A stretch of 58,533 nt of DNA from an uncultured Prevotella sp. (GTDB lineage: Bacteria > Bacteroidota > Bacteroidia > Bacteroidales > Bacteroidaceae), in assembly GCA_934272845.1 (NCBI GenBank), contig CAKQSF010000013.1:1-58533 (forward strand), read 5' to 3'. A program made the translations under genes and the position numbers. This document shows positions 18,426 to 27,942 of this stretch, piece by piece (within the stretch, counting starts at the first letter, position 1; every line of letters starts with the position of its first letter). The notes below the pieces were generated by a model. It ran no database searches. It was not told where the DNA came from and saw only the letters and a list, made by a program, of their open reading frames with translations.

Positions 18426-19892
18426 TTACTTTTTTATCTTTGATAACGCATCTTTTGCCGACTGGTTTGTCGGATCATACGTAAGAATTCTATTCCACCA
18501 TACTCGTGCTTCAGCAAGGTTATTCTTTTGAAAATAACTATCTGACGCCATATACTGACACGCCTCAACGAGCATTGCTTTTTCTTGTGATGTCGGATTT
18601 TCTTTCTTTGACAACACATCATAAAGACGATTGTAGTAAGGACGGGCAAGACTCTCTGCGTTTTCTGCATCAAAGAAGGAGTAAGTCCAGCGTGCGTGAG
18701 TGTAGAGAACATACGAAATATTCTCCCAATCAGGGTACTTTTCTTCTATCGTCTCATACACTTTGAACATCTTTCGGATTACTTCCTTACGCTGTTCACC
18801 GTCAAGTTCCTCTTGCTGACTGCGATAAATCTGCGCCAAATTATAATATTGGTAAGCAGGATTTGTTTCGCTTGGGAATGCAGTTATATAGCGCGAATAG
18901 AGGTCGGACGCTGCATTGAAGTCGCCTTTGTCCTTCAATGCCTCCACGTTGCGGTTCACTGCCTTTGCTATTTGTCCTGGCATTTGTGGCGCGAAGTAAT
19001 CGTCCTTCAGTTCTTTTATATGTTCAAAAGCCTCAAAAGCCTTTGCATATTGTCCCTCGCCAATATATGCTGTGCCCAGAGATAGATAGTCTATGGAATT
19101 AATAGAGTCGGCAGGAGCATCCTTTAGCCATATCATTCCGTTCGTGATAGCCTCTCGATTATATCCCTTTCGGGCAGCACTCCATGCGTAAACGCGGTTA
19201 AAACCATGGTTACCAGGGAAGCGTTTCATTGCTATTTCTCCGACCTCCATGGCGCGATCGTCATACGTACTCCAGTAACAGTTCTGCATGTACTGTGCCA
19301 ATTGATTCATGGTCAACGTGTTTATATCCACGTTTTCCAAAGCGGCAGCAGCAGATTTATCATCCCCTTGCTTGCTATACAGGGCGGAGATTTCTACATC
19401 TACTGCATAAAGAGGATCCACCTTACGCAGTTCTTCTAACTTAGCCACAGCCTTATTCATATCCTTCCGCGCCATGACGTTGGCATAATGCAGATACCCT
19501 TCTGGGTTCTTTGGGTTTGCTTCTATCGCTCGGTCATACCAATAAGCAGCAGAATCGACATTCCATTCACCATACATCTCACCATACATGATATAAGCAG
19601 GAGTAAACTTAACGTCTGCTGCCATGGCTCGTTTGAGGTAATAGCGTGTTTTTTGTCGTTCATTATTACGGTAATAGGCTCTTGCTAACGCCATCTGCAT
19701 GGCTGCACTATTATAGAATTTGGCTGATATTTCCTTCGCAATGGTGTCTGCACTGGTGGAATGTCGCCTTAATAGTTCCGCCATGGCAGGCTGAACTGCA
19801 TCAGGATCCATCTGTGCCGAGGCATGGAAGGCTGCACCACCAACAAGCGGTAGTAGCAGAAGGAGCATCAATATGAGTTTTATTCTTTTCAT
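18426..19892 (-). CDS. Exported TPR-repeat protein, unknown function
   Basis: This 488-residue protein starts MKRIKLILMLLLLLPLVGG and continues with HASAQ, a signal peptide cleaved near residue 27. The mature part is nearly all helical tetratricopeptide-like repeats (for example MALARAYYRNNERQKTRYYLKRAM, and a segment with AYWYDRAIEANPKNPEGYLHYA, and SLGTAYIGEGQYAKAFEAFEHI), suggesting a periplasmic scaffold. An upstream in-frame ATG at 19973 would add 27 residues overlapping the preceding gene; I prefer 19892 because it begins the signal peptide. It is the last of five co-oriented envelope genes, 52 bases after the 726-residue barrel. Confidence 0.82.
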   Translation of the reverse strand: MKRIKLILMLLLLLPLVGGAAFHASAQMDPDAVQPAMAELLRRHSTSADTIAKEISAKFYNSAAMQMALARAYYRNNERQKTRYYLKRAMAADVKFTPAYIMYGEMYGEWNVDSAAYWYDRAIEANPKNPEGYLHYANVMARKDMNKAVAKLEELRKVDPLYAVDVEISALYSKQGDDKSAAAALENVDINTLTMNQLAQYMQNCYWSTYDDRAMEVGEIAMKRFPGNHGFNRVYAWSAARKGYNREAITNGMIWLKDAPADSINSIDYLSLGTAYIGEGQYAKAFEAFEHIKELKDDYFAPQMPGQIAKAVNRNVEALKDKGDFNAASDLYSRYITAFPSETNPAYQYYNLAQIYRSQQEELDGEQRKEVIRKMFKVYETIEEKYPDWENISYVLYTHARWTYSFFDAENAESLARPYYNRLYDVLSKKENPTSQEKAMLVEACQYMASDSYFQKNNLAEARVWWNRILTYDPTNQSAKDALSKIKK

Positions 19893-19944
19893 ATCCACGA
19901 TTTTGTAGAAACCTTTTTCAAGAATCTTCATTCTTCGTTCTACA

Positions 19945-22125
19945 TTATTTATTAGCATGTCGGGCAGCAACACGGGCTTTTCTTAGTTCTTCCTTTTTCT
20001 GTTCCAACTGTTTCTGGCGTGCATTCCAGTCATGATCACGTTGTCTTCTCTGACTACGCACAGTCTCTTGATTGCGTCGTAGTTTTCCAATCTTGTATTG
20101 CACACCAAGGTTCAGGGTCTCAAACATACGCATACTGCCACTACCTACTGTTGTTGTTCCTGGTATTGACAGGGCATTACCCATGAAATACAACGTTGGA
20201 CTGAGGAATAGCGAGAAGCCTTTACCTATCTGCGATGTCAGTTTCAAGCCTGCATCAAAGCCCAGCATCGTCTTCTTCTCATAGTTCCTCATAGGCGTTT
20301 GCTGTGCAGAAACTGCCGTATTGGCTGGCGTGTAGGTATCCCCCGTTCTGAAACCGAGTGCTGGTCCACCATATATCTCCAGTTCAAAACGACGGTCATG
20401 GAACCTACCACTACACAGATTGGTGAGGTTTGCCTCATAGTTCAGGGCAGTAAGCATCACTCCACTGCGAGCATTCCACAACGTGTTGCCATCGAATATT
20501 CTTCCATTTAAATTCAGCCAATCAGCATGCAGACGCACTGCATGGATGTGATTGAAAGCATATTCTAACGCTACCATTCCGTTCCAGTTCAGTCCTCCGC
20601 CCGTGTAATAGCCTCCATGACGCTGCAAAAGGGATAGTCCACCTCCTACACTGGCACGCAGACCGCGTATGTTACGGTAAATAAAGTTCTGTGTTTCATC
20701 CATTTTCGCCATGTCACCATAGCGTTCTGACGTTATAAGCATAGTGAGACCAGCGTCTATTCCCCAGTTATTATCGCCGTGCATGGAACGTGTTTTGCCC
20801 CCGTTTACCGACAATGTATAAACGTTATGGGTGTAACGTGGCTCTACGAATACCTGTAGGTCTTTGGAAAGACGATGCCAGAGGTGTATTCCGAGGTCGT
20901 AAGATTCACTCTTTCGGCTTACCTTTCCCTTCGGACTGTACTTTGCCATAGCCCCTACTTCACCGCCAAAGACAAGATATGCTCCCCATGGTGCATCCCA
21001 TTGGAACGTTTTCAAGAAGCCAAAAGGATTAAATAGCGCCTCAACCCTGCCACTAAGGTAGTGAGAACTATATGCTTTCGTTATGCTTTCCTTGTCTGTT
21101 CCTACTTGGTATTGCTCTTCCATCCATCTTGTGGTACGTGAAACGGCAGATACTCTGAATCCCATTACGGGCGACAGCCAACGTCCTACGCTTACAGCAG
21201 TTTGGTGTCCGGTAGTATTTCCGAAGTCCATAGTATTAGAGGAACTCCATACTATGCCGTTAGCAAACTCCACGAACCATGGTGTACGCCACTTTTCAAG
21301 CGTCTGTGCATCCACCATTCTGTCGTTTGCCAATCGTGAACGCAATAGTTTTAGGCGTGCTTCCTTTGAGAGATTGTCTACGAGATAGAATCCATAGTTT
21401 ACGTTTATGCCGTAAAAAAGGTCGTATCCATGCCAGTTTCTTGTGCCAGAGACATCTATTTCGTCTGCAGAAAGTCCCACGTATGGCTCTACACTGATGG
21501 TTCCGAGAGGTCCAGTGAAACACTTAAACTGCAGTCCTACATGTCCCTCTGGGGCAAACTTAGTAGGTGTATTGTGCATCCAAGAGATGTTAGCACCAAG
21601 TCCAGCCATTAAAGAGACCTCTAATCTGCGGGCAGGATTATATCCATTGAAGTGTGTAGAGAGATTAAAAAGATAGTCTAGCCGTGTCTGCACAGCCGTC
21701 AACCACAAGTTAACATCACGCTGATATCCCCAGCCCATGCCTGCAGAGAGACGCAAACTGTTCTTTTTATCCAGTTCCTTGCCGATGAAAAGGTTTGCTC
21801 TTGACATCGCACGAAACTTGAAATCGTCCACCTGTGGCACGATTTGTTCTACGCCGTATGCCGCACCTACATACAGATGGTCATACCATTTATGGTCAAA
21901 TGAATGGTCCACTGGGCGGTATCGGTCATCAAGCACATAGTCAAGGGCATTGACCTGCGACTTACCAACGGCAAGATTACGGCGCGTCAGCAGCGTGGTA
22001 TCACGCATAGCGTGCAAATCTTCCTCGTCAAGAGTGTCGAGTGGGTCTATGTCTTGCATACGAAATCCTTGCGCTGACAGCGCGACAGGCATCAATATGC
22101 TTATCATCAGCAATAGAATCTTCAT
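19945..22125 (-). CDS. Large outer-membrane beta-barrel protein, unknown function
   Basis: This 726-residue protein has a signal peptide (MKILLLMISILMPVALSAQ), a short periplasmic segment (LDTLDEEDLHAMRDTT) and then two similar halves. Each half is rich in alternating aromatic strands (such as NLFIGKELDKKNSLRLSAGMG and VALEYAFNHIHAVRLHADWLN), as in outer-membrane barrels. The last 40 residues form a charged Arg/Gln/Glu-rich coiled-coil tail (RQRDHDWNARQKQLEQKKEE) that is unusual after a barrel and could reach into the periplasm. I recognise no named family. It is fourth in the five-gene envelope operon and its neighbours are also exported. Confidence 0.75.
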   Translation of the reverse strand: MKILLLMISILMPVALSAQGFRMQDIDPLDTLDEEDLHAMRDTTLLTRRNLAVGKSQVNALDYVLDDRYRPVDHSFDHKWYDHLYVGAAYGVEQIVPQVDDFKFRAMSRANLFIGKELDKKNSLRLSAGMGWGYQRDVNLWLTAVQTRLDYLFNLSTHFNGYNPARRLEVSLMAGLGANISWMHNTPTKFAPEGHVGLQFKCFTGPLGTISVEPYVGLSADEIDVSGTRNWHGYDLFYGINVNYGFYLVDNLSKEARLKLLRSRLANDRMVDAQTLEKWRTPWFVEFANGIVWSSSNTMDFGNTTGHQTAVSVGRWLSPVMGFRVSAVSRTTRWMEEQYQVGTDKESITKAYSSHYLSGRVEALFNPFGFLKTFQWDAPWGAYLVFGGEVGAMAKYSPKGKVSRKSESYDLGIHLWHRLSKDLQVFVEPRYTHNVYTLSVNGGKTRSMHGDNNWGIDAGLTMLITSERYGDMAKMDETQNFIYRNIRGLRASVGGGLSLLQRHGGYYTGGGLNWNGMVALEYAFNHIHAVRLHADWLNLNGRIFDGNTLWNARSGVMLTALNYEANLTNLCSGRFHDRRFELEIYGGPALGFRTGDTYTPANTAVSAQQTPMRNYEKKTMLGFDAGLKLTSQIGKGFSLFLSPTLYFMGNALSIPGTTTVGSGSMRMFETLNLGVQYKIGKLRRNQETVRSQRRQRDHDWNARQKQLEQKKEELRKARVAARHANK

Positions 22126-22171
22126 GTCCTTTTTATGTTCTTATTTTACTTTCCGCACTTATTGCGCTGTT

Positions 22172-24649
22172 TTACTCACCGCTTATCTCTATCATTTCAC
22201 CGTTATCCACAGTTTGTTCTGCATTGAGCGTAACCTTTTCATTGAACATTTCGCGGTAACGCACTTTGTTTTTCTTACTGTATTTATAACGTTCTCGCAG
22301 TTCATCACTTACCTGACCATCGTAGAAATACAACCATTTGTATGACGGTTCCAGTTCAAAACTATGATTAAAGTATGCGAGATACAACGGAATGTATGTT
22401 GCGGAGCGTCGTTCTCCTAGTCGTTTCTCTTCTCTATCTGCCTCTATTATTCCTCGCAAATACCACTTTTTAGGGTTATCATCAGCGAGCCCATTGATTA
22501 GATTTAACGCTACATTTTCAGGAACATTGAGTATATCACGCGCTTCCGTGTATATCACCGCCTTGTTATCTGGAGCACATGAGATGACATAGTCCATCGC
22601 TTCAAGCACTTTCTTCTCCTCATCTGGCGTCAATTGGTGTGTGGCATATTTTATAAATCCCTCTTTAAAAGTGATATATTTGCGCAGTTTTTCCACCTTA
22701 GGGTCATTATCTTTGCCAAACCAGTAGTCACAGAAACTGAGTGCGCTGTCTCGTTCCTCCATCTGGAAGTAGGTTATTATTTGGTTTAGCAGCACCTCAC
22801 GACGGTTCTTTTGCGCTTTTTCACCATATTCCTTCGTTGCGACAGCCCTCAAGCGCTGGTTGATAAACGGAGCCAACACACGTGAGTCTGGCTTTCCTTT
22901 ACGCTGATTAAGCATAGCCATGCGGTTTGCCACGTACATAGAGAACTTTATCTGTTCATATCCTCCACGCTTTGTAACATGTCGATACGCCAGCATTGTC
23001 AGCGTATCCTGCTCTGCGGGGTTTGTAATAGTGTGAAAAAGATTATAGTAGTCACCGTCAGAGAAATCCTTTCCTCTTCCTCTCAGTAGGTCATTTCTAC
23101 GTTTGTAGTATTCTGCAGTCACCTCATTAGCGTCCATTACGTGCTCTCTCTCATAGCGATACGTTACACGCATGAGGCGAAGGCGCTCTAATATTGGCTT
23201 GATATAACTCTCATACCCTTCTAATTTTGCTATTTCCGCATCGCCGCCATAACCGCTTTGTCCCATGGCTTGGCGCACTGCTGTTGCGAGTTCTGCCTTA
23301 TTGTCAAGTTCTAGTTCTCGCGCTACGTCCTCCCAAGTATATACTTTCGGCTGTGATGTATGAAAAGCAATGTCTACCTTGCCGAGATAATTGCGCACCC
23401 TCGCTGCCGCTACCCGCGTACGTTCCGCTGCTAGTCTACGGTTATGCTCCAAGCCTCCGTCTGGAGATGCCGTTGCTTCTACTCGTACCTCCATCAGTTG
23501 TTCACCGTATGAGCGCAACTCCTGTATCAAGGAGTTTAACTGTACCATGTTGGTAGAATCCGCTGTCAGTTCTGATTTGCCTACAACGAACTTTAGCCTT
23601 AGGTCCTGATTCTTCGTATCATAGTTGCTTTCGGCATCAATACGAAATTCTTCTAAGTCCATATCCGCAGCAGCAACGCCCAAATCAAGGAACTTAAATA
23701 TATTTTTCGCATTGCATGACCCTGTCGCTGCGCTACGAGTAAAGTATATATGGTTAAGGTCTGCTATCTGAACCGTGTACGGTATCTTGTAACTCTTACG
23801 TCGGTCTGGCTTAGTATATACCAATGTTGTATCGATATATACCTTTTCATCGGAATACAACGGTTTGTCAACGTATGCGTATGCCACCTTATCATACTTA
23901 TTATAATTGAACAGCATACGTTTGTTTTGCAGTTTATGATACTCCGTTCCTTCGTACACCAAGCCACTAATATAGTCTATCGTATCCTCTGTTTGACAGT
24001 CTACAGCGCGCGGTTGCACTACGAGTCGGGAGCGCTCACTTGCATAACCTATAGGCAAATCAACGTGAATCTTGAAATACATGCGTTTACCATCATCAAT
24101 GGCAGGTGCCGCCTTAATACTGATAGTATCGCGATTGGTTCCTAAGACGTCTACATTGGCAATGGTATGTGCGCCTTCGTCCATCTGCATTTTGAAGACA
24201 TTTACATAGTCTGTCTGCCCTTCACGGATGGTAATAACAGCAAACTGAGCATCTTCTATGGTCAGTTCTTCTTCTGGCAGGTATGATGTTACGAGCACTG
24301 CCATATCTGGATAAGCATGCACCTTAAAGTCTCCGTTGCCACGTGAAGTGCGAAACTTCACCTTGTTTGCAGCCACTGCCTTGTCCCATGCGTCCATTTC
24401 TATGGTACCTTGGTCTCCTCGCTGCGCACGCACGGCTTCTTCTAACTGCTTCATCACCGTGCGCGCCTTATTCTCTGTCTTAAACAAAGCATAACGCACC
24501 GTGCGATACTCCTTCTCACCTGCTGTCTCAAAACTTATTGAGACATTGGCGTCCACAGCGTCATTCTGCGCACGCAGCATCATTCCGCTGCCTCCTAGCA
24601 ACGGTAACAGCAGCATTATCATTATGGAGAATATCAGTTTCCTTACCAT
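22172..24649 (-). CDS. Exported OmpA-like/helical repeat protein, unknown function
   Basis: This 825-residue protein has a signal peptide (MVRKLIFSIMIMLLLPLLGG, cleaved near LRAQ). The N-terminal 350 residues are beta-rich. Residues about 360-460 look like an OmpA-type peptidoglycan-binding module: FVVGKSELTADS, then VRVEATASPDGG, then NRRLAAERTRVAAARVRNYL. The C-terminal 300 residues are helical and TPR-like. The layout resembles fimbria-locus proteins of Bacteroidetes annotated DUF3868, though I cannot confirm the family. It sits between two DUF3575-like barrels and a large barrel, consistent with an envelope complex anchored to peptidoglycan. Confidence 0.72.
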   Translation of the reverse strand: MVRKLIFSIMIMLLLPLLGGSGMMLRAQNDAVDANVSISFETAGEKEYRTVRYALFKTENKARTVMKQLEEAVRAQRGDQGTIEMDAWDKAVAANKVKFRTSRGNGDFKVHAYPDMAVLVTSYLPEEELTIEDAQFAVITIREGQTDYVNVFKMQMDEGAHTIANVDVLGTNRDTISIKAAPAIDDGKRMYFKIHVDLPIGYASERSRLVVQPRAVDCQTEDTIDYISGLVYEGTEYHKLQNKRMLFNYNKYDKVAYAYVDKPLYSDEKVYIDTTLVYTKPDRRKSYKIPYTVQIADLNHIYFTRSAATGSCNAKNIFKFLDLGVAAADMDLEEFRIDAESNYDTKNQDLRLKFVVGKSELTADSTNMVQLNSLIQELRSYGEQLMEVRVEATASPDGGLEHNRRLAAERTRVAAARVRNYLGKVDIAFHTSQPKVYTWEDVARELELDNKAELATAVRQAMGQSGYGGDAEIAKLEGYESYIKPILERLRLMRVTYRYEREHVMDANEVTAEYYKRRNDLLRGRGKDFSDGDYYNLFHTITNPAEQDTLTMLAYRHVTKRGGYEQIKFSMYVANRMAMLNQRKGKPDSRVLAPFINQRLRAVATKEYGEKAQKNRREVLLNQIITYFQMEERDSALSFCDYWFGKDNDPKVEKLRKYITFKEGFIKYATHQLTPDEEKKVLEAMDYVISCAPDNKAVIYTEARDILNVPENVALNLINGLADDNPKKWYLRGIIEADREEKRLGERRSATYIPLYLAYFNHSFELEPSYKWLYFYDGQVSDELRERYKYSKKNKVRYREMFNEKVTLNAEQTVDNGEMIEISGE

Positions 24650-24662
24650 AGTAATTTTGTTC

Positions 24663-25280
24663 TTACTTTATAATATATGCCACGGAGATACCTATTCTCA
24701 AAGGTATCAGCAAACTTCCTGAAGCGTTCGCCACAGGATAACCGCTCAAGTTCTTGTGTTCATTGTCATAATCTTCACCGAGCATATACTCTTTCTGGTG
24801 ATAATATGCTCCTCCAAGACTTGTATGAAAGTCTATTAACAGCCGTTCCTTTACTGGCAACACATAGCCAAAGGATACGCCCAAGCCGGCAGCGTCACCA
24901 TCATGGCATTTATTGTCGAAGTTAATTTTATATGAAGCCAGTAGGCCTACCACACCTACATAATGGTGATACATAGGTCTGCCAGATATATACGCTCTCC
25001 ATTCTGGTTGCAGGGCGGCTATACGCATTTCCTTGCCGAGTATCTTTTCGCCATAGAGGGCATTGATATTCAGCGTTGATTTCTTTGCCAACGTCAGTTC
25101 TACGCCCAATGAGGGAGCACAGAATGCATCCATCAACACATCTGTATTAACTGCAATGCGCTGTGCATTTGCTTCCATAGCGCATAACATCAGCAGCAAC
25201 AGCATAACAGATTTGCCATACCCTAAACTTCCTCGTAGCGCATTGAAAAACCTCTTTATGTTATTTTTTTTACCTTCCAT
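24663..25280 (-). CDS. DUF3575-like outer-membrane protein
   Basis: This 205-residue protein has a long N-terminal region ending in a signal peptide (MLLLLMLCAMEANAQ). The body shows the DUF3575 pattern: IAVNTDVLMDAFCAPSLGVEL, a conserved ALQPEWRAY segment, HHYVGVVGLLASY, and GLGVSFGYVLPVKERLLIDF, ending in a barrel-like strand (GISVAYIIK). A shorter start at the internal Met before the hydrophobic stretch is possible. It begins six bases after the stop of the preceding gene and ends 13 bases before the OmpA-like gene, so the three are surely co-transcribed. Confidence 0.75.
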   Translation of the reverse strand: MEGKKNNIKRFFNALRGSLGYGKSVMLLLLMLCAMEANAQRIAVNTDVLMDAFCAPSLGVELTLAKKSTLNINALYGEKILGKEMRIAALQPEWRAYISGRPMYHHYVGVVGLLASYKINFDNKCHDGDAAGLGVSFGYVLPVKERLLIDFHTSLGGAYYHQKEYMLGEDYDNEHKNLSGYPVANASGSLLIPLRIGISVAYIIK

Positions 25281-25286
25281 TGCGTT

Positions 25287-26327
25287 TTAATCCTTTCTTG
25301 CGTCAGCCTTCTGCCTTTTACTAACCTTGCCTGCCATTGTTTCTTGTGGCATCACGTCGCGCTGTGGGGCCCTGTTATCTATGGCCTTCTGACGTTCTAT
25401 GTGCCTTTGGTGTACGCAAGAGTCATACAAAATCTTGAAATCTCTTGACACTACACGATACAGGGAATCCTTAACGAACTGACGCTCACGCCATGCCATC
25501 CTGTTGTTGTAGACAGAATCTTTCATCGCGCGGAAGTCCATGTCCACGTCATAGCGCCAACGATACTTCTTCTGTATTGGATATTTACCGAACCTATACA
25601 CCACCGCCACATGCAGGTCGCGCACAGCAGGATAACGTAACATGTGCCAATCTGAGTGCCCTATACGCGGATAACTGTTTGTTTTATTGTTATGCACATA
25701 CATATCATGGCGCAAATAAGCCACACCAGCCGAGATACCGAACTCCATATCGAGCGAGTTACCATTCTGAAAAGCGATAAACGGTTTTACGAAGCCCCAC
25801 GTCAGACCCGCCATAATGGCTTCACCATCACGGCCTTTGTGGTCTCTAAGATAAAAATCATAGTCTGCATACGACAGGTATGCTCCTCGATAGAATATCC
25901 ATTTAGGATGACTTGGCACCATTGTGCGACAAGAAAAGAGTTTATCCCACCAATGAATGTGCCTACGCAGATATCCACTAGACTCTGCTCGGCGCTCACG
26001 CCAATACATTCTGCCCTCCAAAGTGGTCTCAAACAGGTTGAAGACTACTGGGCGCACAAACGTCCCTGAAGTTTTAGGACGATAACGAAAATTAAGATTT
26101 ACGGCATAACGATTCCAGTTTTCCGGTCTTAAATCATACTCTATGCCTACATTCGGAACCATTAGTGACCAGTCTACGACATTCGTCCGTATAGACATAC
26201 GTTCCCACATGGACAATTTTTCCACACGACGACTGTTGTCCATGACTTGCGCTGACACAGCGGCAGCACACAAGAAAGATAATATAACGGCAAACATTAC
26301 CATCGCTGAGCGAAAGTGCCGTTTCAT
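25287..26327 (-). CDS. DUF3575-like outer-membrane protein with extended C terminus
   Basis: The 346-residue product starting MKRHFRSAMVMFAVILSF has a signal peptide (to AAVSAQ). A DUF3575-like barrel carries SIRTNVVDWSLMVPNVGIEY, FRGAYLSYADYDF-type strands and LDMEFGISAGVAYLRHDMYV. The last 100 residues are basic and helical (QRHIERQKAIDNRAP...KVSKRQKADARKD). I choose the ATG at 26327; an upstream TTG at 26345 would add six residues. It is the first gene of the five-gene operon and is related in architecture to the next gene, so the operon encodes a pair of paralogous barrels. Confidence 0.75.
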   Translation of the reverse strand: MKRHFRSAMVMFAVILSFLCAAAVSAQVMDNSRRVEKLSMWERMSIRTNVVDWSLMVPNVGIEYDLRPENWNRYAVNLNFRYRPKTSGTFVRPVVFNLFETTLEGRMYWRERRAESSGYLRRHIHWWDKLFSCRTMVPSHPKWIFYRGAYLSYADYDFYLRDHKGRDGEAIMAGLTWGFVKPFIAFQNGNSLDMEFGISAGVAYLRHDMYVHNNKTNSYPRIGHSDWHMLRYPAVRDLHVAVVYRFGKYPIQKKYRWRYDVDMDFRAMKDSVYNNRMAWRERQFVKDSLYRVVSRDFKILYDSCVHQRHIERQKAIDNRAPQRDVMPQETMAGKVSKRQKADARKD

Positions 26328-26371
26328 GAATTCATTTATTTCCAACTCAATATTTTTGCGAATAATTGGTA

Positions 26372-26403
26372 CAAAGTTAGTAAATTATTCTTAAAAATAC
26401 AAC
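26372..26403 (-). promoter_or_regulatory. Predicted promoter of the five-gene envelope operon
   Basis: The minus strand reads TAACTTTG (26372-26379), 45 bases before the ATG. GTTG lies 20 bases upstream (26400-26403), close to the Bacteroidetes -33/-7 pattern. It is divergent to the rodA promoter. Confidence 0.55.
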
Positions 26404-26419
26404 CCTTACTTGGTTAACA

Positions 26420-26451
26420 TTTCTTAAACTTCTATTTTTTTAATACCTTTG
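26420..26451 (+). promoter_or_regulatory. Predicted promoter of rodA
   Basis: TACCTTTG at 26444-26451 lies 27 bases before the ATG, with TTTC 20 bases upstream (26420-26423). Confidence 0.5.
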
Positions 26452-26477
26452 CAGTCTAAAAAATCAAATCATCCGTT

Positions 26478-27938
26478 ATGATAAAACAGAACAACTCTGT
26501 ACTTCGTTCCATTGATTACGTCACTATCATACTCTATCTTGCCTTACTGTGTTTTGGTTGGGTAAGTGTTTGTGGCGCCAGTTACACCTTCGGTCAGGCA
26601 GATTTATTTTCGCTTGACTCTCGTTCTGGCATGCAGATAGTATGGATTGGTACCAGCATAGCGTTAGGCACCTGCCTTCTTCTTATTGACGACAGACTAT
26701 ACGAGACTTTTGCCTATTTCATCTACGGCTTCATGTTACTGATGCTCTTTGCCACCATCTTTAATCCTCACGAAATCAAGGGTTCACGATCGTGGCTCGT
26801 ATTGGGACCATTACGACTACAACCTGCGGAGTTCGCTAAGTTTGCCACTGCGCTTGCCATCGCCAGACTCATGTCTACATATAAGTTTACACTTGACAAC
26901 TGGCACAATCTGGCAAAGGCTATCGCCATGATTGTAACGCCGATGATTCTCATCGTGTTACAGAAAGAGACGGGCTCCGCACTGGTCTATTTCTCTTTCT
27001 TCCTTATGTTGTACCGCGAGGGCATGACGGGTAGTTTTCTTTTTACTGCCATAGCCATGGTGGCTTACTTTGTTATCGGCATACGGTATCAAGAAACAAT
27101 GCTATTCAACACCCCTACCAACGTTGGTTCCTTCGTAGTATTACTCATGATACAGGTCTTCACCGCTGGATTGGTATGGGTGTACTGTAAGGCCCGAGGC
27201 GAGGCATTGCTCATTGCAGGCTCATCCGTAGGCATTACCATCCTGGCACTTCTGTTCTCCGAATACGTAATACCTTTCAACATACTGTGGATTCAGATTG
27301 TCCTTGTCGTTGCCATGTTGCTATATCTACTATGGGTATGGGCAGGCAAACAGATGAAGGAATACTTGCTGATAATGATATTTGCTATTGGCTCCGTTTT
27401 CTTCTTTTTCTCTGCGTCATACGTTCTCAACAACGTCATGGAGCCTCATCAGCGTGTACGTATCAACGTGTTACTCGGACTGGAAGAAGACCTTGCTGGT
27501 GCAGGATATAACGTTCACCAGAGTGAGATTGCCATCGGTTCTGGTGGATTGGGCGGAAAGGGCTTCCTTAATGGCACCCAAACCAAGTTAAAGTACGTGC
27601 CCGAACAGGATACGGACTTTATCTTCTGCACCGTAGGTGAAGAAGAGGGATTCTTAGGTTCCTCAGCAGTACTGGTATTGTTCCTTTGCCTTATACTGCG
27701 CCTTATATATGTGGCCGAGCGTCAACCATTTACCTTCGGGCGAGTCTATGGCTACTGTGTGCTAAGCATATTTCTATTCCATGTCTTCATCAACGTAGGC
27801 ATGGTGTTAGGACTTACGCCTGTCATAGGCATCCCGTTACCATTCTTCAGTTATGGTGGCTCATCACTATGGGGATTCACGCTGCTTCTGTTCATTTTCC
27901 TGCGCATTGACGCCAGCAGAAACATGATAAAGGGGTGA
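26478..27938 (+). CDS. rodA: Rod shape-determining protein RodA (SEDS glycosyltransferase)
   Basis: This 486-residue polytopic membrane protein of the SEDS family polymerises peptidoglycan strands with a class B penicillin-binding protein during elongation. About ten hydrophobic helices are visible. Family motifs include IKGSRSWLVLGPLRLQPAEFAK, QKETGSALVYFSFF with the conserved E-x-G segment, YNVHQSEIAIGSGGLGGKGF, the long-loop EQDTDFIFCTVGEEEGFLG and the C-terminal IPLPFFSYGGSS. It stands alone: mreBCD and the PBP2 gene, usual neighbours, are not in the window. A large spacer with a repeat element follows. Confidence 0.95.
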   Translation: MIKQNNSVLRSIDYVTIILYLALLCFGWVSVCGASYTFGQADLFSLDSRSGMQIVWIGTSIALGTCLLLIDDRLYETFAYFIYGFMLLMLFATIFNPHEIKGSRSWLVLGPLRLQPAEFAKFATALAIARLMSTYKFTLDNWHNLAKAIAMIVTPMILIVLQKETGSALVYFSFFLMLYREGMTGSFLFTAIAMVAYFVIGIRYQETMLFNTPTNVGSFVVLLMIQVFTAGLVWVYCKARGEALLIAGSSVGITILALLFSEYVIPFNILWIQIVLVVAMLLYLLWVWAGKQMKEYLLIMIFAIGSVFFFFSASYVLNNVMEPHQRVRINVLLGLEEDLAGAGYNVHQSEIAIGSGGLGGKGFLNGTQTKLKYVPEQDTDFIFCTVGEEEGFLGSSAVLVLFLCLILRLIYVAERQPFTFGRVYGYCVLSIFLFHVFINVGMVLGLTPVIGIPLPFFSYGGSSLWGFTLLLFIFLRIDASRNMIKG

Positions 27939-27942
27939 TGCC

